Shown here: positions 46,090-57,722 of the stretch, piece after piece | Numbering within the stretch: the first letter of the stretch is position 1 | Layout of the letters: each line of letters starts with the position of its first letter | Assembly (NCBI GenBank): GCA_002914845.1 | Contig: JXTC01000261.1 | Location: forward strand, 143,464-207,463 | Reading direction: 5' to 3' | DNA: 64,000 bases | DNA from: Trema orientale | Taxonomy: Eukaryota; Streptophyta; Magnoliopsida; Rosales; Cannabaceae | Translations under genes and position numbers: made by a program | The notes under the pieces: model-generated | Database searches by the model: none | Seen by the model: only the letters and a program-made list of their open reading frames with translations | Told to the model about the DNA's origin: nothing

Positions 46090-48800
46090 CTATTTTTTTG
46101 TGACAACAGCCTTGTGGATTTGCAGACCTCCCTTCCATTTTCCGCTCCACACTTCATAGAGACCGAAAAAGAGCTTCCTGCTTTCTTGGTCATTAGCACT
46201 CTCTGGAACTTCAATCTCGAAATCTTCGGCAGGAAATGGAGTGCCCTTGTTGTCTGCACTAGGGGTTTGGTCCTTGAGCGTTACCTTAGTCCATTTGTAC
46301 TTTCCTCGTCGCCCTATCTTGGCCATTAAGTAAACTTGGCATCCATTCCAACCAAAAGCATCCGATTTAAGGGATAGGTGGAATTTTATATTATACTTTT
46401 TCCCAGCATCTAGTGTAGTTGAGCCTGTTACTTCTAGCCAAGAAACTTGTATCAGCTCGGCAGGGACATCAGGATTCCTGCAAAGTAAAAAAATTAATAA
46501 ATTGAACAGTATAACGTACAATTAAATTGAAAAGACAATTTTGGTAATCAATAGAATATTCGTACAATATAAGTGGTTATGACAAAAAATTTCGTGACTT
46601 TGAAAATTTATTTTCTAATATGCATATATTTGTGTGAATATACATAGTAAGATTAAGGAAATGAGACTATTGACATTCATGAATGGCCTTACTTTGCATC
46701 CTCCGGCTTTGGTATGCGCCAATAGCGGTTGTCGTTACCCCATACGATATTAAGTCCGCGTGGATAAAAGGTGATTTCCTGCAAAGCAAGAATGTAACGG
46801 CATCAGTTATAGGTACTCCTATTGCCTCAAAATTTACGTAGAGTTAGTTTATCTTTTTTCGTTTTAATCTTATATTTAAAGCTCATTGTGCAATATTAGA
46901 CAACTACGATAAATTTACGGAAAATGCCCCTTTTTTAATGAAAAATAGAAAATTTAAAATGGCCCTGACATCCCCACTTCTTGGTAAAAATTAGACCCTA
47001 GTTGAACAATTTCAACTAAATCGAATACCCAAAAATAAAAAATTAAAAAAAAAAATCACAAAGCCGTCTCAATTCAAAACGGTTGAAAACAAGCTAGCTA
47101 GACCATGATCAAAGTATCTCGACAACTAGATCATGTAACATTGTTTTCAAGATCTGCATGCTAAGCTCTCGACCAATAGAGCAACTTTTCCAAATCTCAA
47201 CTTCCAACGATGTCTCGAAATCGCTCCACCAAGCCTTAGATTAGCCCCAAATCTATGTGAAGCTTTATACTGGGTCTGAAACTTATCTGGCAACTTCTTT
47301 TCAACACCGAGGTTATGGTGATGGATTAGAAGAAAAAGTGAAGACAGGAAGAGGAAGAAGATGAACTCTTTGGTAAGCTAATATGACCTATTTAGATAGG
47401 TGACATAGAACTAAAAGTCATTTTTTATAGAACTATCGAGGAGGGACACTTTTATCACCAATATGAGAGACCATTAGCTGACAAGTCACTTCGTGTAAAA
47501 GCCCGTGATAATAAATGCCCTTACTAGTTTTTTTATTTTTATTTTTATTTTTGGATATTTTCAAATAGCTAGTATTTAAATGATTAAATATACAAAACAA
47601 ATAAAAAAGAGGTAAAAAATTATTTTTTTACATGGTTAAATATAGAAAAACAAGAAAAAAAACATAACATAGCTGTTTTTGCATTCACTCACCAATGTCA
47701 TGAAATATATTTAGAAGTCCCGTCCTAAAAGGTGCATAATTCAATATCAATAAATTAACTCTGTAAAAGAGTGAAATAACCATATTGACGAAGTGGGTTG
47801 ACTCAAGTGATAAGAGTATTTACTATTTGGGATCTCAGTCCTAGGTTCGAGTCACACCGAGAGGATGTATATGTTAATTAGTTTGTTATGCCTAGTATAA
47901 ATCTACATTAACTATCAATTTTTATTTTGAAAAGTCAAGGAAGGATTGACACTTGTTTTACCTACTTTGAGAAAGTATTTAATAATGTTTCACACTTTAA
48001 TATTTTCTGAATTATCTTATTTTCCATCTTTGTGAAATTCCCCTTCTACCACTAGCTCGGGTTTTGGGTCGTGACAGTAAGCGTGAAAATCTGTGATTCC
48101 TAATGGGGTAGGGTGGGGATTGAGTAGTAGTAGGTATTTTTCTTTAATTTGTAATAAGTGGAGATTATTAATTAGTTAAGCTCCACTTTTTTTTTTTTTT
48201 GAGCCAACTGGGGCTAGCTCAGTTGGTCCAAGGTTTGAGGGTTGTGTGTGTGTGTGATTGGGGGGGTCAGGGGTTCAAATCTTGGTAGTGTGTGTGTGTG
48301 TCATTTTTCTTTAATTTGTAGTAAGTGGTGGTCATTAGTTAAACCCCATTTTTTTTTTTTTTTTTTTAAAAAAAGGCCCCACTTTTTTTTTTTTTAAAAA
48401 AAACAATATTTCGTAATTGCCTATTAATAGTCTTCTAATAGTGTTACTCTTAGCGGCAAAAGAAGACCAACTTAATTTGCTATTTAGAGGGTACTTAAAT
48501 ACAAAATAAAAATAAGAGATTCATATGAAAGCAAAATACAGGGACAAAATGACTAATTAATTGTTCTATTTAATCAATATCAACGACAAATATCACAAGT
48601 TTCTATATTTGTAACAGACATATAATTTGTATTTGTAAACAAAAATTATTTGTCAATTAAGGCTAGGCCAATTTATGTATAAATTTCATAATAAAAAAAT
48701 AGTTGTAAACAAAATTTAGTTAAAAGAAAAGAATACTTACTTTATCTTGCGTGTCTATCGCCTCACCGTCTGAATCGTGATGAGCTTTGCTTGTAGCCAT
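46090..48800 (-). CDS. PP2-A9: Nictaba-like PP2-A9-type lectin
   Basis: Three exons on the minus strand: 48800-48741, 46778-46693, 46477-46090. Phases agree and all junctions are GT-AG. The product is 177 aa, essentially only the PP2/Nictaba lectin domain after a 20-residue acidic head. Nictaba of tobacco is a stress-inducible nucleocytoplasmic lectin that binds chitin oligomers and N-glycan cores. Family features are EITFYPRGLNIVWG, NRYWRIP, VSWLEVTGSTTLD, FGWNG and the C-terminal FGLYEVWSGKWKGGLQIHKA. No signal peptide is present, fitting a cytosolic or nuclear protein. Start choice: the ATG at 48800 is followed directly by exon 1, and a TATA box lies at a suitable distance. It differs from the neighbouring PP2-A1-type gene by lacking the long N-terminal extension. 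Intron 1 (1.96 kb) carries SINEs. Confidence 0.92.
47790..47945 (+). mobile_element. tRNA-derived SINE in PP2-A9 intron 1
   Basis: TGACTCAAGTGATAAGAG (box A-like) and AGGTTCGAGTCAC (box B) are spaced about 50 bp apart, followed by an A/T-rich unrelated region to about 47945. Target duplication is not clear. It lies antisense to the gene. Confidence 0.5.
48118..48367 (+). mobile_element. Two adjoining SINE copies with poly(T) tails
   Basis: The second copy (about 48203-48367) has box A CTAGCTCAGTTGG and box B GGGGTTCAAATC, a TG microsatellite, then TTTTTCTTTAATTTGTAGTAAGTGG and a long T tract. The first (about 48118-48202) has only the matching 3' part, TTTTTCTTTAATTTGTAATAAGTGG plus T tract. 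The head of the second is therefore joined to the tail of a truncated first copy. Both lie in intron 1 of the lectin gene. Confidence 0.6.
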
Positions 48801-48937
48801 TTGAAAATAAATCCAAATAACAATATAGAGTTTCTTGATTAGCTCTTTTTTTTTTTCTTTTCTTTTTTCTCTCTCTGTGTGTATGTAGGGAAAGGAATGT
48901 TCAGAGTATGTGTTCTTTGCTGAGGCTTTTACCTCTC

Positions 48938-48946
48938 TTATATATG
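48938..48946 (-). promoter_or_regulatory. TATA box of the PP2-A9-type gene
   Basis: On the minus strand CATATATAAGAGAGG lies about 140 nt before the start codon. This would place transcription start near 48910 and give a leader of about 110 nt that is purine-rich (GAGAGAGAAAA). Confidence 0.6.
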
Positions 48947-48959
48947 TATATGTTGTGTG

Positions 48960-49860
48960 CTATATATTCAATAACATAAATAAATAAAAAGTAGAATTAA
49001 AAATATAATGGATTGAGAAAGGAATCAAGTTTGGATGTGCTTTAATTTAGAATTGATTAAAGAAAGGTTTTATTCCTTTCTGGCTTTATCAAAAAGGACG
49101 AACATAATTGGACATTTTTCACAAACTTACCATTCCCACCATGAAAAAAAAAAAATTGTAATACAGTTTTCTATGTCTGTATTCATTAAACAAACATGAC
49201 GTAAAGAATCCTTCCTCTTTTTGGATGATAAGGCCATCGAGAGGATCGTATCCAAGTTCATTCGATCTTACCAAAATTAAAGTTAATTGCATAGAGAAAA
49301 GTATATGTTATTTTTTTTTTCGGAGCATAGAGAAAAGTATATTGAATTACCTTGGTCCTTGCCGCATGGTGTCCTCTTATTTTTTAGTTGTATATTTTAT
49401 TGTTTATCTTTTTTTCAAAATGTAGGACGTACGTATTCGGTATTGTCTGGAAGAATACCCATCTAAGGCTATTGTGACTGCTTCTAGGTGCTATTTTTAA
49501 TTTTGAAAGGGATTAGAGAAAAAAAATGAAAGTAGAAAACATTTGGTAAGTTTTTGTTTTTATCAACAGATTTTAAAAATTATTGTATTAACTACTATGT
49601 TAAGCAAAATTTGAGAAGTAAATGATTGGTTGCTTTTTTAATTTGATTCTTTGCCACAATACATAAATTATCTAAAATATCATAATATATAGTTTACAAA
49701 CACTTAGATGCTGTTTACAAACACTTAGATGCAATACAAAACTGGCTTTAAATCACTATAGAAAATTCAATAGTTATGCATAATAATAATTTTTTTGGGG
49801 GAAAAAAAGAGAGGTGGGTTAGTCAGAGCCCATACATAGAGGCTTATCACTATAAGAGAA
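48960..49860. other. Upstream region of the PP2-A9-type gene
   Basis: AT-rich DNA. A short direct repeat (ATAGAGAAAAGTATAT) occurs at about 49289 and 49326, and TTTACAAACACTTAGATG occurs twice near 49694 and 49717. No gene is seen. Confidence 0.5.
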
Positions 49861-49869
49861 ATACTTAAA

Positions 49870-50040
49870 GGGTGCGTCTACAGTAGGGGCGCCCCTACGT
49901 AGGGCCCTGTCTATTCACCGTTGGATGGGAATCTGTATATAAATAGATTCTCCACAGATTCCCGTTATTCCCACAGATTCCCATCCAACGATAATTAAGA
50001 CATGACCCTACGTAGGGACGCCTCTACCGTAGCCATCCCC
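49870..50040. mobile_element. 171-bp Mutator-like MITE, copy 2
   Basis: Nearly identical to 41975-42146 and in the same orientation (starts GGGTGCGTCTACAGTAGGGG). Flanks ATACTTAAA (49861-49869) and ACACTTAAA (50041-50049) match at 8 of 9 positions. The target sequence differs from copy 1, so this is an independent insertion. It lies about 1.07 kb upstream of the PP2-A9 start. Confidence 0.9.
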
Positions 50041-50049
50041 ACACTTAAA

Positions 50050-52356
50050 ATGTAATTTAATTTTTTTGAAAATTTGTAGTTACAAAAGGACTTTTAGACT
50101 GAGCAGCCAACACGATAGCTCATTAGATTCAATTTCTCACCATATATTGTCCAATTCCGAGGCTTGGAATGTTTTACAAATAGAAAGAGTAAAATACGAT
50201 CAAAAGATCATCCTTTTGTTTATTTTTTATTTTATTTTATTTTTTTGTTTTTTTAAATATTAGCCCTAATTATAAATATAGAAATTACTAAGACCTGCAT
50301 ACAGTTAGATTTGAATTTGTAGGCAAAATGCATCCTTCTCTCTCTAAAATCAATGTTCTAAATATCAAATATGACTAAGAAAACCATTGACTAGCATTGA
50401 CAAAAGTGTTTTACAATTTTGACTAGTAATATCAAATACGTTTAGCATTGTGTCATGAGGTGGTTCGACAAATAAGATATTGTCGGAACACTTTACGTCA
50501 TGAAAAATAATGCTCAAAGCTTTCAAAAAGTCATTAAGATTGATCAACATAAGTTGTAACTTATTCCTAAAAGAGAGAGAGTAAATAAATTGTAATTAAT
50601 TTACTGGAAGAGAGAAAAAAAGAAAAAGGAAAAAAAAAAGAAGAAAAGCTAGTGAACGGCGAAAGAGTTTTGTTAATATTCATCTATATATTGTCTATTG
50701 AAGCACAAATTCTTTAAAAGAAAAAAAAAAATTCTACAAATATACTGGAAGCTAGAAAATAGATCTCGATTAGATAGTGAGTAAATAGGAACCATAAAAC
50801 CCGACAAGAAGAATGATGATTTAAGCACTTGGGGCTACGTATAATTGTTGTTTCTGTACTGTAAAGCAGCACTTTTTTTCTCAAGTTTTTTCCACTTGGT
50901 TTTTCTTTTTTATTAGAAATTTCCCGAAGCATTAATGGGGACTTTTTGTATTGTTTAGGCATGATATTGTATGGATATTTCTTCGCGTATTTTTTGTTTG
51001 CTTTGTTTTTCTTTAGACTTAGGCTTTGTTTGGAAGTTAGATTTTATGAGGAAAAACATTTATGAGGAAAAAGAGAAAGGAAAAGATATTGGAAATTATT
51101 TTCCGAAAAACTCTACAAAATCTTCTTTTTGGACTTTTTTCTTTTCCTATCTATTTGTGAAAATGTCATAAACTCAAAAGTTACATAAAATTTTACTCTA
51201 ATTTTTCCAAAAAAAAAAAAGAATTGATTTCTCTAATTTTCGTTTGAATATAAATAAGAAAAAATAAAATCTCTTAGAATTTATTTTCTTTCCTGCATAA
51301 AATCCAAGTTACAAATAGGGCCTTATAATGTCTATGGTTTGGTAACTTTTTGTAATTCTATTTATTTCATTTACTATTAATATTTTGGTATCTAAGGGGG
51401 GAACGGATGATTATATATATAGGTGGTGCCATCCTAGTGAGGATGCTAGGATGTGCATGTAAAAGAAATTCTATGTTTTCTGCTTTCCTTTTCTTGTTTA
51501 TTTAAAAAATAAAAAAAATCAATGTTTTCTTGTTTTGGAAATAGCACTCTAAATTGCCCAAAAACAAAAACAAAAACGAAAAAAAAAAAAGAAAACAACA
51601 ATAACAGCAAATTACGAAAAGCAAAGCAAAAGAAATTGTACGGCCGGATAAGTACTGAATAAATTAAATTAAGTAGCATATATAATTACTCTCATAATAC
51701 TCTTTCAAAAAGGTTTTGTTATAATCCGAAGTAAGTAGTGGATATATAAATTTTTTTATTATTCTTCAATTATCAAAATAATAGAAAGTTCTTTTATTAT
51801 TTTACTAGTTAAAAATAACATTGAGAATAATAGAGATTTCAAACAAAGAATATTTGCTTCGTAGCAATGGATTTCTTCCTTGTTATGTTCGCAAGTCCTA
51901 AATTTCATAAAGCAGTGTCCAGGCCGTAGAAACTATTCGCTTTTTGTATTTGTAATTCAAAGGTTTTAAAAATAATCTTGTTATTTTTGAACAAAACCCC
52001 CGTATTTACACGGTATACAAGGAAACAATGACGAAACTATAGAAATTCTTCTTCTACTTTAATATTTAGACAACACATCGAAATTCCATTAAGCCATACG
52101 TGGAGAAGGTCCCTTCTTATCACCACTTTCCAGAGATTCTCAATGTACACAAAGACGTTGAAACAACGAACTTCAAGCTGTATCTTAATCAGTATCTCCA
52201 CAAGTGTCTACGCGTTGATTGTATTCAATATAAGCCGCTACTTTACAATATAAGTTGACATAACCAAAACGTACGTTATCAATTAATTTAGACCATATCT
52301 TTTGTGTAGCATGCCTTTTGTCGAATCAACGTGTGGAACCAATTTCGTTTCAAACG

Positions 52357-52396
<40 letters not shown>

Positions 52397-53740
52397 TATT
52401 ATGTGAAATGAAATCTGTCAGAAGTACAGAAACAATGTATGATCGATTAAGACGATTGGTTCTTAATTCTTGGTATTATATCGAAATTCTTTTCAATCTT
52501 TCTTTTTTTTTAATAATATCCCAAAGATATCCCAAATCGGCTTTAACAGGCTCTTAATCTCCAAACTAGCTAGAAAACTAAAAAATAATTGTATATAACA
52601 TGAATTCATGTTTGATCACGTGAGAGGTGGTCAAGAAGAATCAAACTTCAGAACAATTCAACTAGCCTATTAGGGTTTCGAATCTCGATTTCTAGCCGTT
52701 AAATTTGAAAAGTTGTCATCAGTAAGAAGTTGCGCTGAAATTGAGCGAGATGTACTACAATAGAATTCTTCACATTTACAAAAGGTTGAGGGAAAGTGGC
52801 AGCCATCAAGAAAAACATAAGTAAAAAATACCACTAAGTAAAGAATAATATGACAAGGATTTCTAGACAAAGTAATTGGCGAATCTTACTCATAAGTTGT
52901 TCTTTTGGTTTTCTTTTTTCCTTTTGAAGCTATCAATAATATTCTTTAGGCCCCATTAATCCAGCCACACCTTTCAGCCAAATTGTAAAACCACTGCGTA
53001 TGTACAAAATCATTGAATTCGTTTTGGACGCAAGTTTCAAACCCTTTTTGAAAAGGTGAGCTTTCGGTGCAACTAAGAAGGAAGTATTCTAGACAAATAT
53101 ATATCTTGTACCTAATACAGTTATACTACATCAGATACGAGACATCAGATACGAAGATGAATGAAAAGTACTCCCCTTTTTTCTTTTCCTTTTAACTTAA
53201 CAATTATGTTTACTATAATATTTGCTGTAACTGGTTGACTAGACAATAGGTATATCTGAAGATCGTCACATTTTTCAATATAAAACTCTTCTTTCTTTAT
53301 GACTGGATATGACCATATAAAATTCCTAGCTTAGCATATTTTCTCTAACATAAAGAAGAATACATTTCTTAGGTCTGACAATTCTATTAAGAATAAACTG
53401 AAATATTCGTCTATGCCTACTTGAAACCTGAAGAAAGATTTATAGAAACATTAATCGACTACGGGCGTGTTGCAGCACTAATTAGGATAATTAGTTTTGT
53501 CTATTATTTTGTATCATTTTAATCTGTCAATAGTTGGTTATTGGGTACTGTCCTTGTAAAATCCCAGAAATTCAAATACATAAATTGTATTCCATTATTT
53601 TCATTGGATTTACCTGGAAAAATTTGAAAAACTGGGGCCATTTTTCAATTCATAAATAGAACTTAAAGGAAGGGACTATATTGCAAACAAGGAATAATTG
53701 TGCCAAAAAACATCAAAAACTCGCATGAAATTTTTTGCAA
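50050..53740. other. Gene-free AT-rich region
   Basis: I found no supported coding exon on either strand. Open frames are Phe/Lys/Tyr-rich low complexity. The only distinct feature is an AT microsatellite at 52359-52394. Confidence 0.6.
52359..52394. repeat. (AT)18 microsatellite
   Basis: An uninterrupted AT dinucleotide run of about 36 bp. Confidence 0.95.
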
Positions 53741-53745
53741 TCACT

Positions 53746-54420
53746 TGTTGGATGTAAACGAAGTCTCACATTGGCAAAACATGGGTCAAGAATAGGTTTA
53801 ATTTATAAGGGATTAGGCTACTCCATTCAAGAGGTTAACCTTTTGAGATGGAACCCTAATCCTTGTATGGAACCCCATGGCACAATAAGTGGTGCAGTGA
53901 GCATGGACCCAAAGGTTGCCACATGTTAGATAAAGTATGTGCCCAGGTTATATCGCAGCGGTGAAAATTTTTGAACACTTGAGGTGGACTAACTTCCATA
54001 TTAACACAGGAAGAAGATGCGGTGGATGATCTTGAGGTATATGGATTATTAACTACATGAGAATACAGTGGTGAAGTCTTGATAGCAGTATTTATGGATG
54101 GAATGTGGATCATCATTCAGGGAGAGCCATAGTACTTCGTTCGAAATGGGGATTGTTGGGTACAACAAAGTCCCATATTGGCAAAACGTGGTTGAGAATG
54201 GGTTTTTGAGGGATTACTACTATAAGAAATACATTTAACGATAGTTGAGAGTAACCGTTAAAGCCTCTTCTGAGATTGACTTTTTGAGATAGAACCCTAA
54301 TCCTTATAAAGAACCCATGGCACAACATCTCTTCCTATCCTTCTCTCTCTTACAAGAAACTCTCTCCCTCTTGGATTCTTCTCCGCCCAAGCTCCCATCA
54401 ACCCCTTCACCACTCCTTTG
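53746..54420 (+). mobile_element. TRIM-like small LTR element
   Basis: Two direct repeats start TGTTGGATGTAAAC at 53746 and TGTTGGGTACAAC at 54154. They share GGCAAAACRTGG, GAGATGGAACCCTAATCC/GAGATAGAACCCTAATCC and CCCATGGCACAA. After the left repeat, TGGTGCAGTGAGCATGG resembles a decayed initiator-tRNA primer site; GGGGAT precedes the right repeat. Internal DNA is about 260 bp with no coding frame, so the whole is TRIM-sized. The right LTR end is not fixed, and the left copy seems to lack the CT-rich part present at 54330-54400. Confidence 0.6.
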
Positions 54421-55336
54421 ATGACACAAGTACCACCTATTGATTTGCTACCCTCTGATCAGTGAACAACATTGTAAAATGTCACTTTTAATTTAAGGGC
54501 AATATGATAACTTCCCCTGAATTTAGAATTAAAATTGATTAAAATTGGTGAAAACTAAACTAGTCTAGAATTCGAATTTGTGCTCGCCAAAAAGTATGGA
54601 TGCCAAGGATTAATTTGCAAACACTGGGGGGCTTATTTTGAAAATTTTAATAGCATTCTTGAAGAGAAACTAAGATTAAAGACTTAACTAAAAATAGGGG
54701 AGTTCAAAATAACCACTAAATCAAAAATAGGGGAGTTTAAAATAACCACCAGACTGGGAAAATTGGTCAAACCTGTGATATCCTGAATTCTAATATACCA
54801 TTCAACTCCTCACGTAAGAACAAATAATAGCATTATTGCGTAATAATGTTATATTAGTATCATATATCTGTATCGTTTTGAGTACTGCTTGTCATGTTAC
54901 CTTAATATTAATACTAATAATCTTTTTAGTAGGTAGTTTTGCAGTGAAATGCATGAAATATGCTCATAGGTACAAATTTGACGTGTAGTAAGTTAATTAT
55001 TTTCATATGATTATGTGATATTTTATTTTGTTAAAGAGCATAATTAAGTTAGTTAATTTAATTTGACTCATTATCTAAGTATTTTTTTTTCTTTTTAATG
55101 CTTGATCTAATTGCCTATTCGATACATATATATATGACTGTAGTAGTTGATTAATTTTTTTTATCTTTATTGCATCTATATTTCTCTTCATGTCTAGGTA
55201 TAGGTTGGCTTATATCGGTTTTAGTCAGAAAGTTTTTATTAGTATTAAGATAATATATTGGACTTACATAATTACAAAATGAAGAAAATGGAAGTCGAGT
55301 TTTTTCTAAGTCAGTGGCTACCCTTTTCAATATATA
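54421..55336. other. Intergenic DNA, nothing recognised
   Basis: AT-rich sequence. A 25-bp phrase with AAAATAGGGGAGTT(C/T)AAAATAACCAC is repeated at about 54693 and 54725. No gene or element ends are seen. Confidence 0.5.
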
Positions 55337-55341
55337 TGTAT

Positions 55342-55985
55342 TATTGATGTATGTGAATACATAGAGATGGCATGCAAACCACGTACAATCCATCTGAGGA
55401 GATGAAAGATATCTTTATATGTCAACAAGGTGTATAAGGTATAGCTGGTACAAAAAGCGTATTTACGGCGTATAAGTATTGTATTATACATAGCAATAAT
55501 GTGAGGATTTGAAGAAGAAGTTGGTAAGCCTAAGCCTATAAATAGAAGCCTCATCTCTTCATTCTCTTCATCCCAAAATGTGTAGTAGCATGTCAAGTGT
55601 TTCCCTCCTCTAAAGAAATTCTTGTTCTGTTCTCTTGTGTGTCTTTTCTTTCAAAGATTACGGAGGTGAAGTTATCTTATTTTCTTATATAGAAGGGATA
55701 AATATTCAAAGAGGTCAGAAAAGTGTGAGTGAGAGAATACTTATGGAAGAGTACTTAGATATATTTGGGATAAGAGTTGTGAGAGAGTGTTTGTAAATAC
55801 TTGTAAGAAACTTTCTCCCTATAGTAAATGATCTGCAGTAGCTCTGTAGACGTAGTCAAGTTAGGTGAACCACATAAATTTTATGTGTCTTAATGATTTC
55901 TCCATTTATTTCTCTATTTTTCTTGATATTTCGTTAAATTAGTATTCTAGGCATAGTAAATCTGAGTGGTCAGACTCCTAATAAC
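55342..55985 (+). repeat. Left LTR of the Copia element
   Basis: Matches 62444-63125 along its length with many substitutions. Shared landmarks include TATAAATAGA near 55540 (TATA box), ATGTGTAGTAGCATGTCAAG and GATCTGCAGTAGCTCTGTAG. Its terminal TG has become TA. Confidence 0.85.
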
Positions 55986-56242
55986 AGGTATCAAAGCGAG
56001 GTTGAATTTTAAGTGGGACCACTATGAATCCTCCAATCTTTCCTTAGAATTTATCTTAGTGGTGTTTTCTCAAACTTGAAGTTTACGTAAAGTGATATGT
56101 CAGAAGTTAAGTATTCAACTCCGATGAGAGCTCTAGAGTAATCAGTAACGATCCAAAGGAAGCTAGATTCGAGTGAGAGCAATGACCATAGATGAAGGGT
56201 AAAAAGGTTTTAAAAGCATAGATTCTGAGAAATCCAGATAAG

Positions 56243-57722
56243 TGTTACACTAAATACATATAAATAAAATAATCGCAACTATACGGGTCGTAAATAAGTA
56301 ATAAAGTGATAAGTATAGAGTTGTCCATTCCACGAGGAATCGAGTATTAAATTATCGTTAAGTATCAGAATTATCGTGATCTAACCTTATTTAGGTAACC
56401 AAATTAAATGAATTTATAACTTAAATAAATACAAATATCAATAGAAATACAAAAATAAAATATAGAAACTCTATGCACAAATGTACTAGGGGATTAAATT
56501 CAATTCACCTAACTATCAATTATGTCTTTTGATCACTAATTCTATCCTAATAAATTATTTCTAGTTTATAAGCTAAGAACCTAAAGATATTTCTACTCCC
56601 TCTCTTGAGTGCCAAATGAAATCATTTCTAAATCCCGGTTCCAATATCTCTATTCTGAATCTATAAATTAAGAATTCATTATATTCAATGGTTCTTTGAT
56701 CATGGTTTCAAAGGAATTATAAGTTCTCTCAAACTCTATAAGTCCTAGGTTATACTATCTTATGGTTGTTTCTAATATTCCCTCTTTCAATTGCCAAATT
56801 CTAGAAATCAAATCATCCAACTAGTAGCTAATTAGTTGATAAGCATTAAGTATGGAATAACATAAATAAATTCAAGAACAATATCAAAGAACATATTAGA
56901 AATCAAGACATAGAATCAAAGTATAAGCTACATCATACCCCAAATATATAACATGTAATTCAACATAGGAGAATCCAATACTAATCTCAGCAAGAGTTTC
57001 ATGTATCTAAAAATGTTCAATAATCAAGCATAATGCAAAATTCAAATGAGACTAGGGTAAAAAATAGGATGAGAAAAACTCTTTTTTGAAGGTAGAATTT
57101 CAAGCCTTCAATCTCTTCAAGCCACTCTCTCAAGCATTCTCTCCAAGAGTTTTGCTCTAAGCTCCTTCCTCTCTAGGATTTTTGAGCTCTATTTATTGTG
57201 TTTTCTCTCCAACTCTCCATACTTAAAATAGAGGCTTAAGAGTGTATTTAAGGAGCTTCTAAATGACCTAAGCCGAGTGGAATTTAGTCCATTCGATCGG
57301 ATGACATCAAGGGGTCGAGATTGGCCCTAAAAACTCGCTAAAAATATGGTTTAGGATGAAATGCCATGGTACTCAAGGCTTTAGAAAAGTTTCTTCCAAA
57401 GAGTGCCATAGCGCTCCTTAGCCAATGCTGTGGCGCTCTCAGTTCTAGAAAATCAACACAACACATTTCTTCTTGGGTGTGCTGTTTTACTGTTTTAGCT
57501 TTGTTTTACCTGATTTTTATTGTATTGATTTTATATCAGACTCAACTTTAATCCAACAGGATTGAAATACCCATGTTTAGAATTAATTCATCTTGATTCT
57601 TATTTATTCACAAGAACTATAATAACGAAGTAAAAACATATTAAACTAACCTAAATACTTGAGAACTTTTAATTATTTGAGTTGAATGATACTTGATTTG
57701 TGAGTGAATTAATTAATCATCA
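56243..57722 (-). repeat. 3' LTR of the gypsy element (minus-strand sense)
   Basis: About 1.48 kb, aligned along its length with 60409-61904. Ends on the plus strand are TGTTACACTAAATAC and TTAATCATCA. Substitutions and small indels are frequent, so insertion is not recent. Confidence 0.85.

Noticed and set aside
47795..47870. Possible tRNA gene
   Set aside because: Same reason: pol III boxes without a tRNA fold, continuing into SINE-like body.
48205..48275. Possible tRNA gene
   Set aside because: Boxes A and B are present, but a cloverleaf with acceptor stem does not form and a SINE tail follows.
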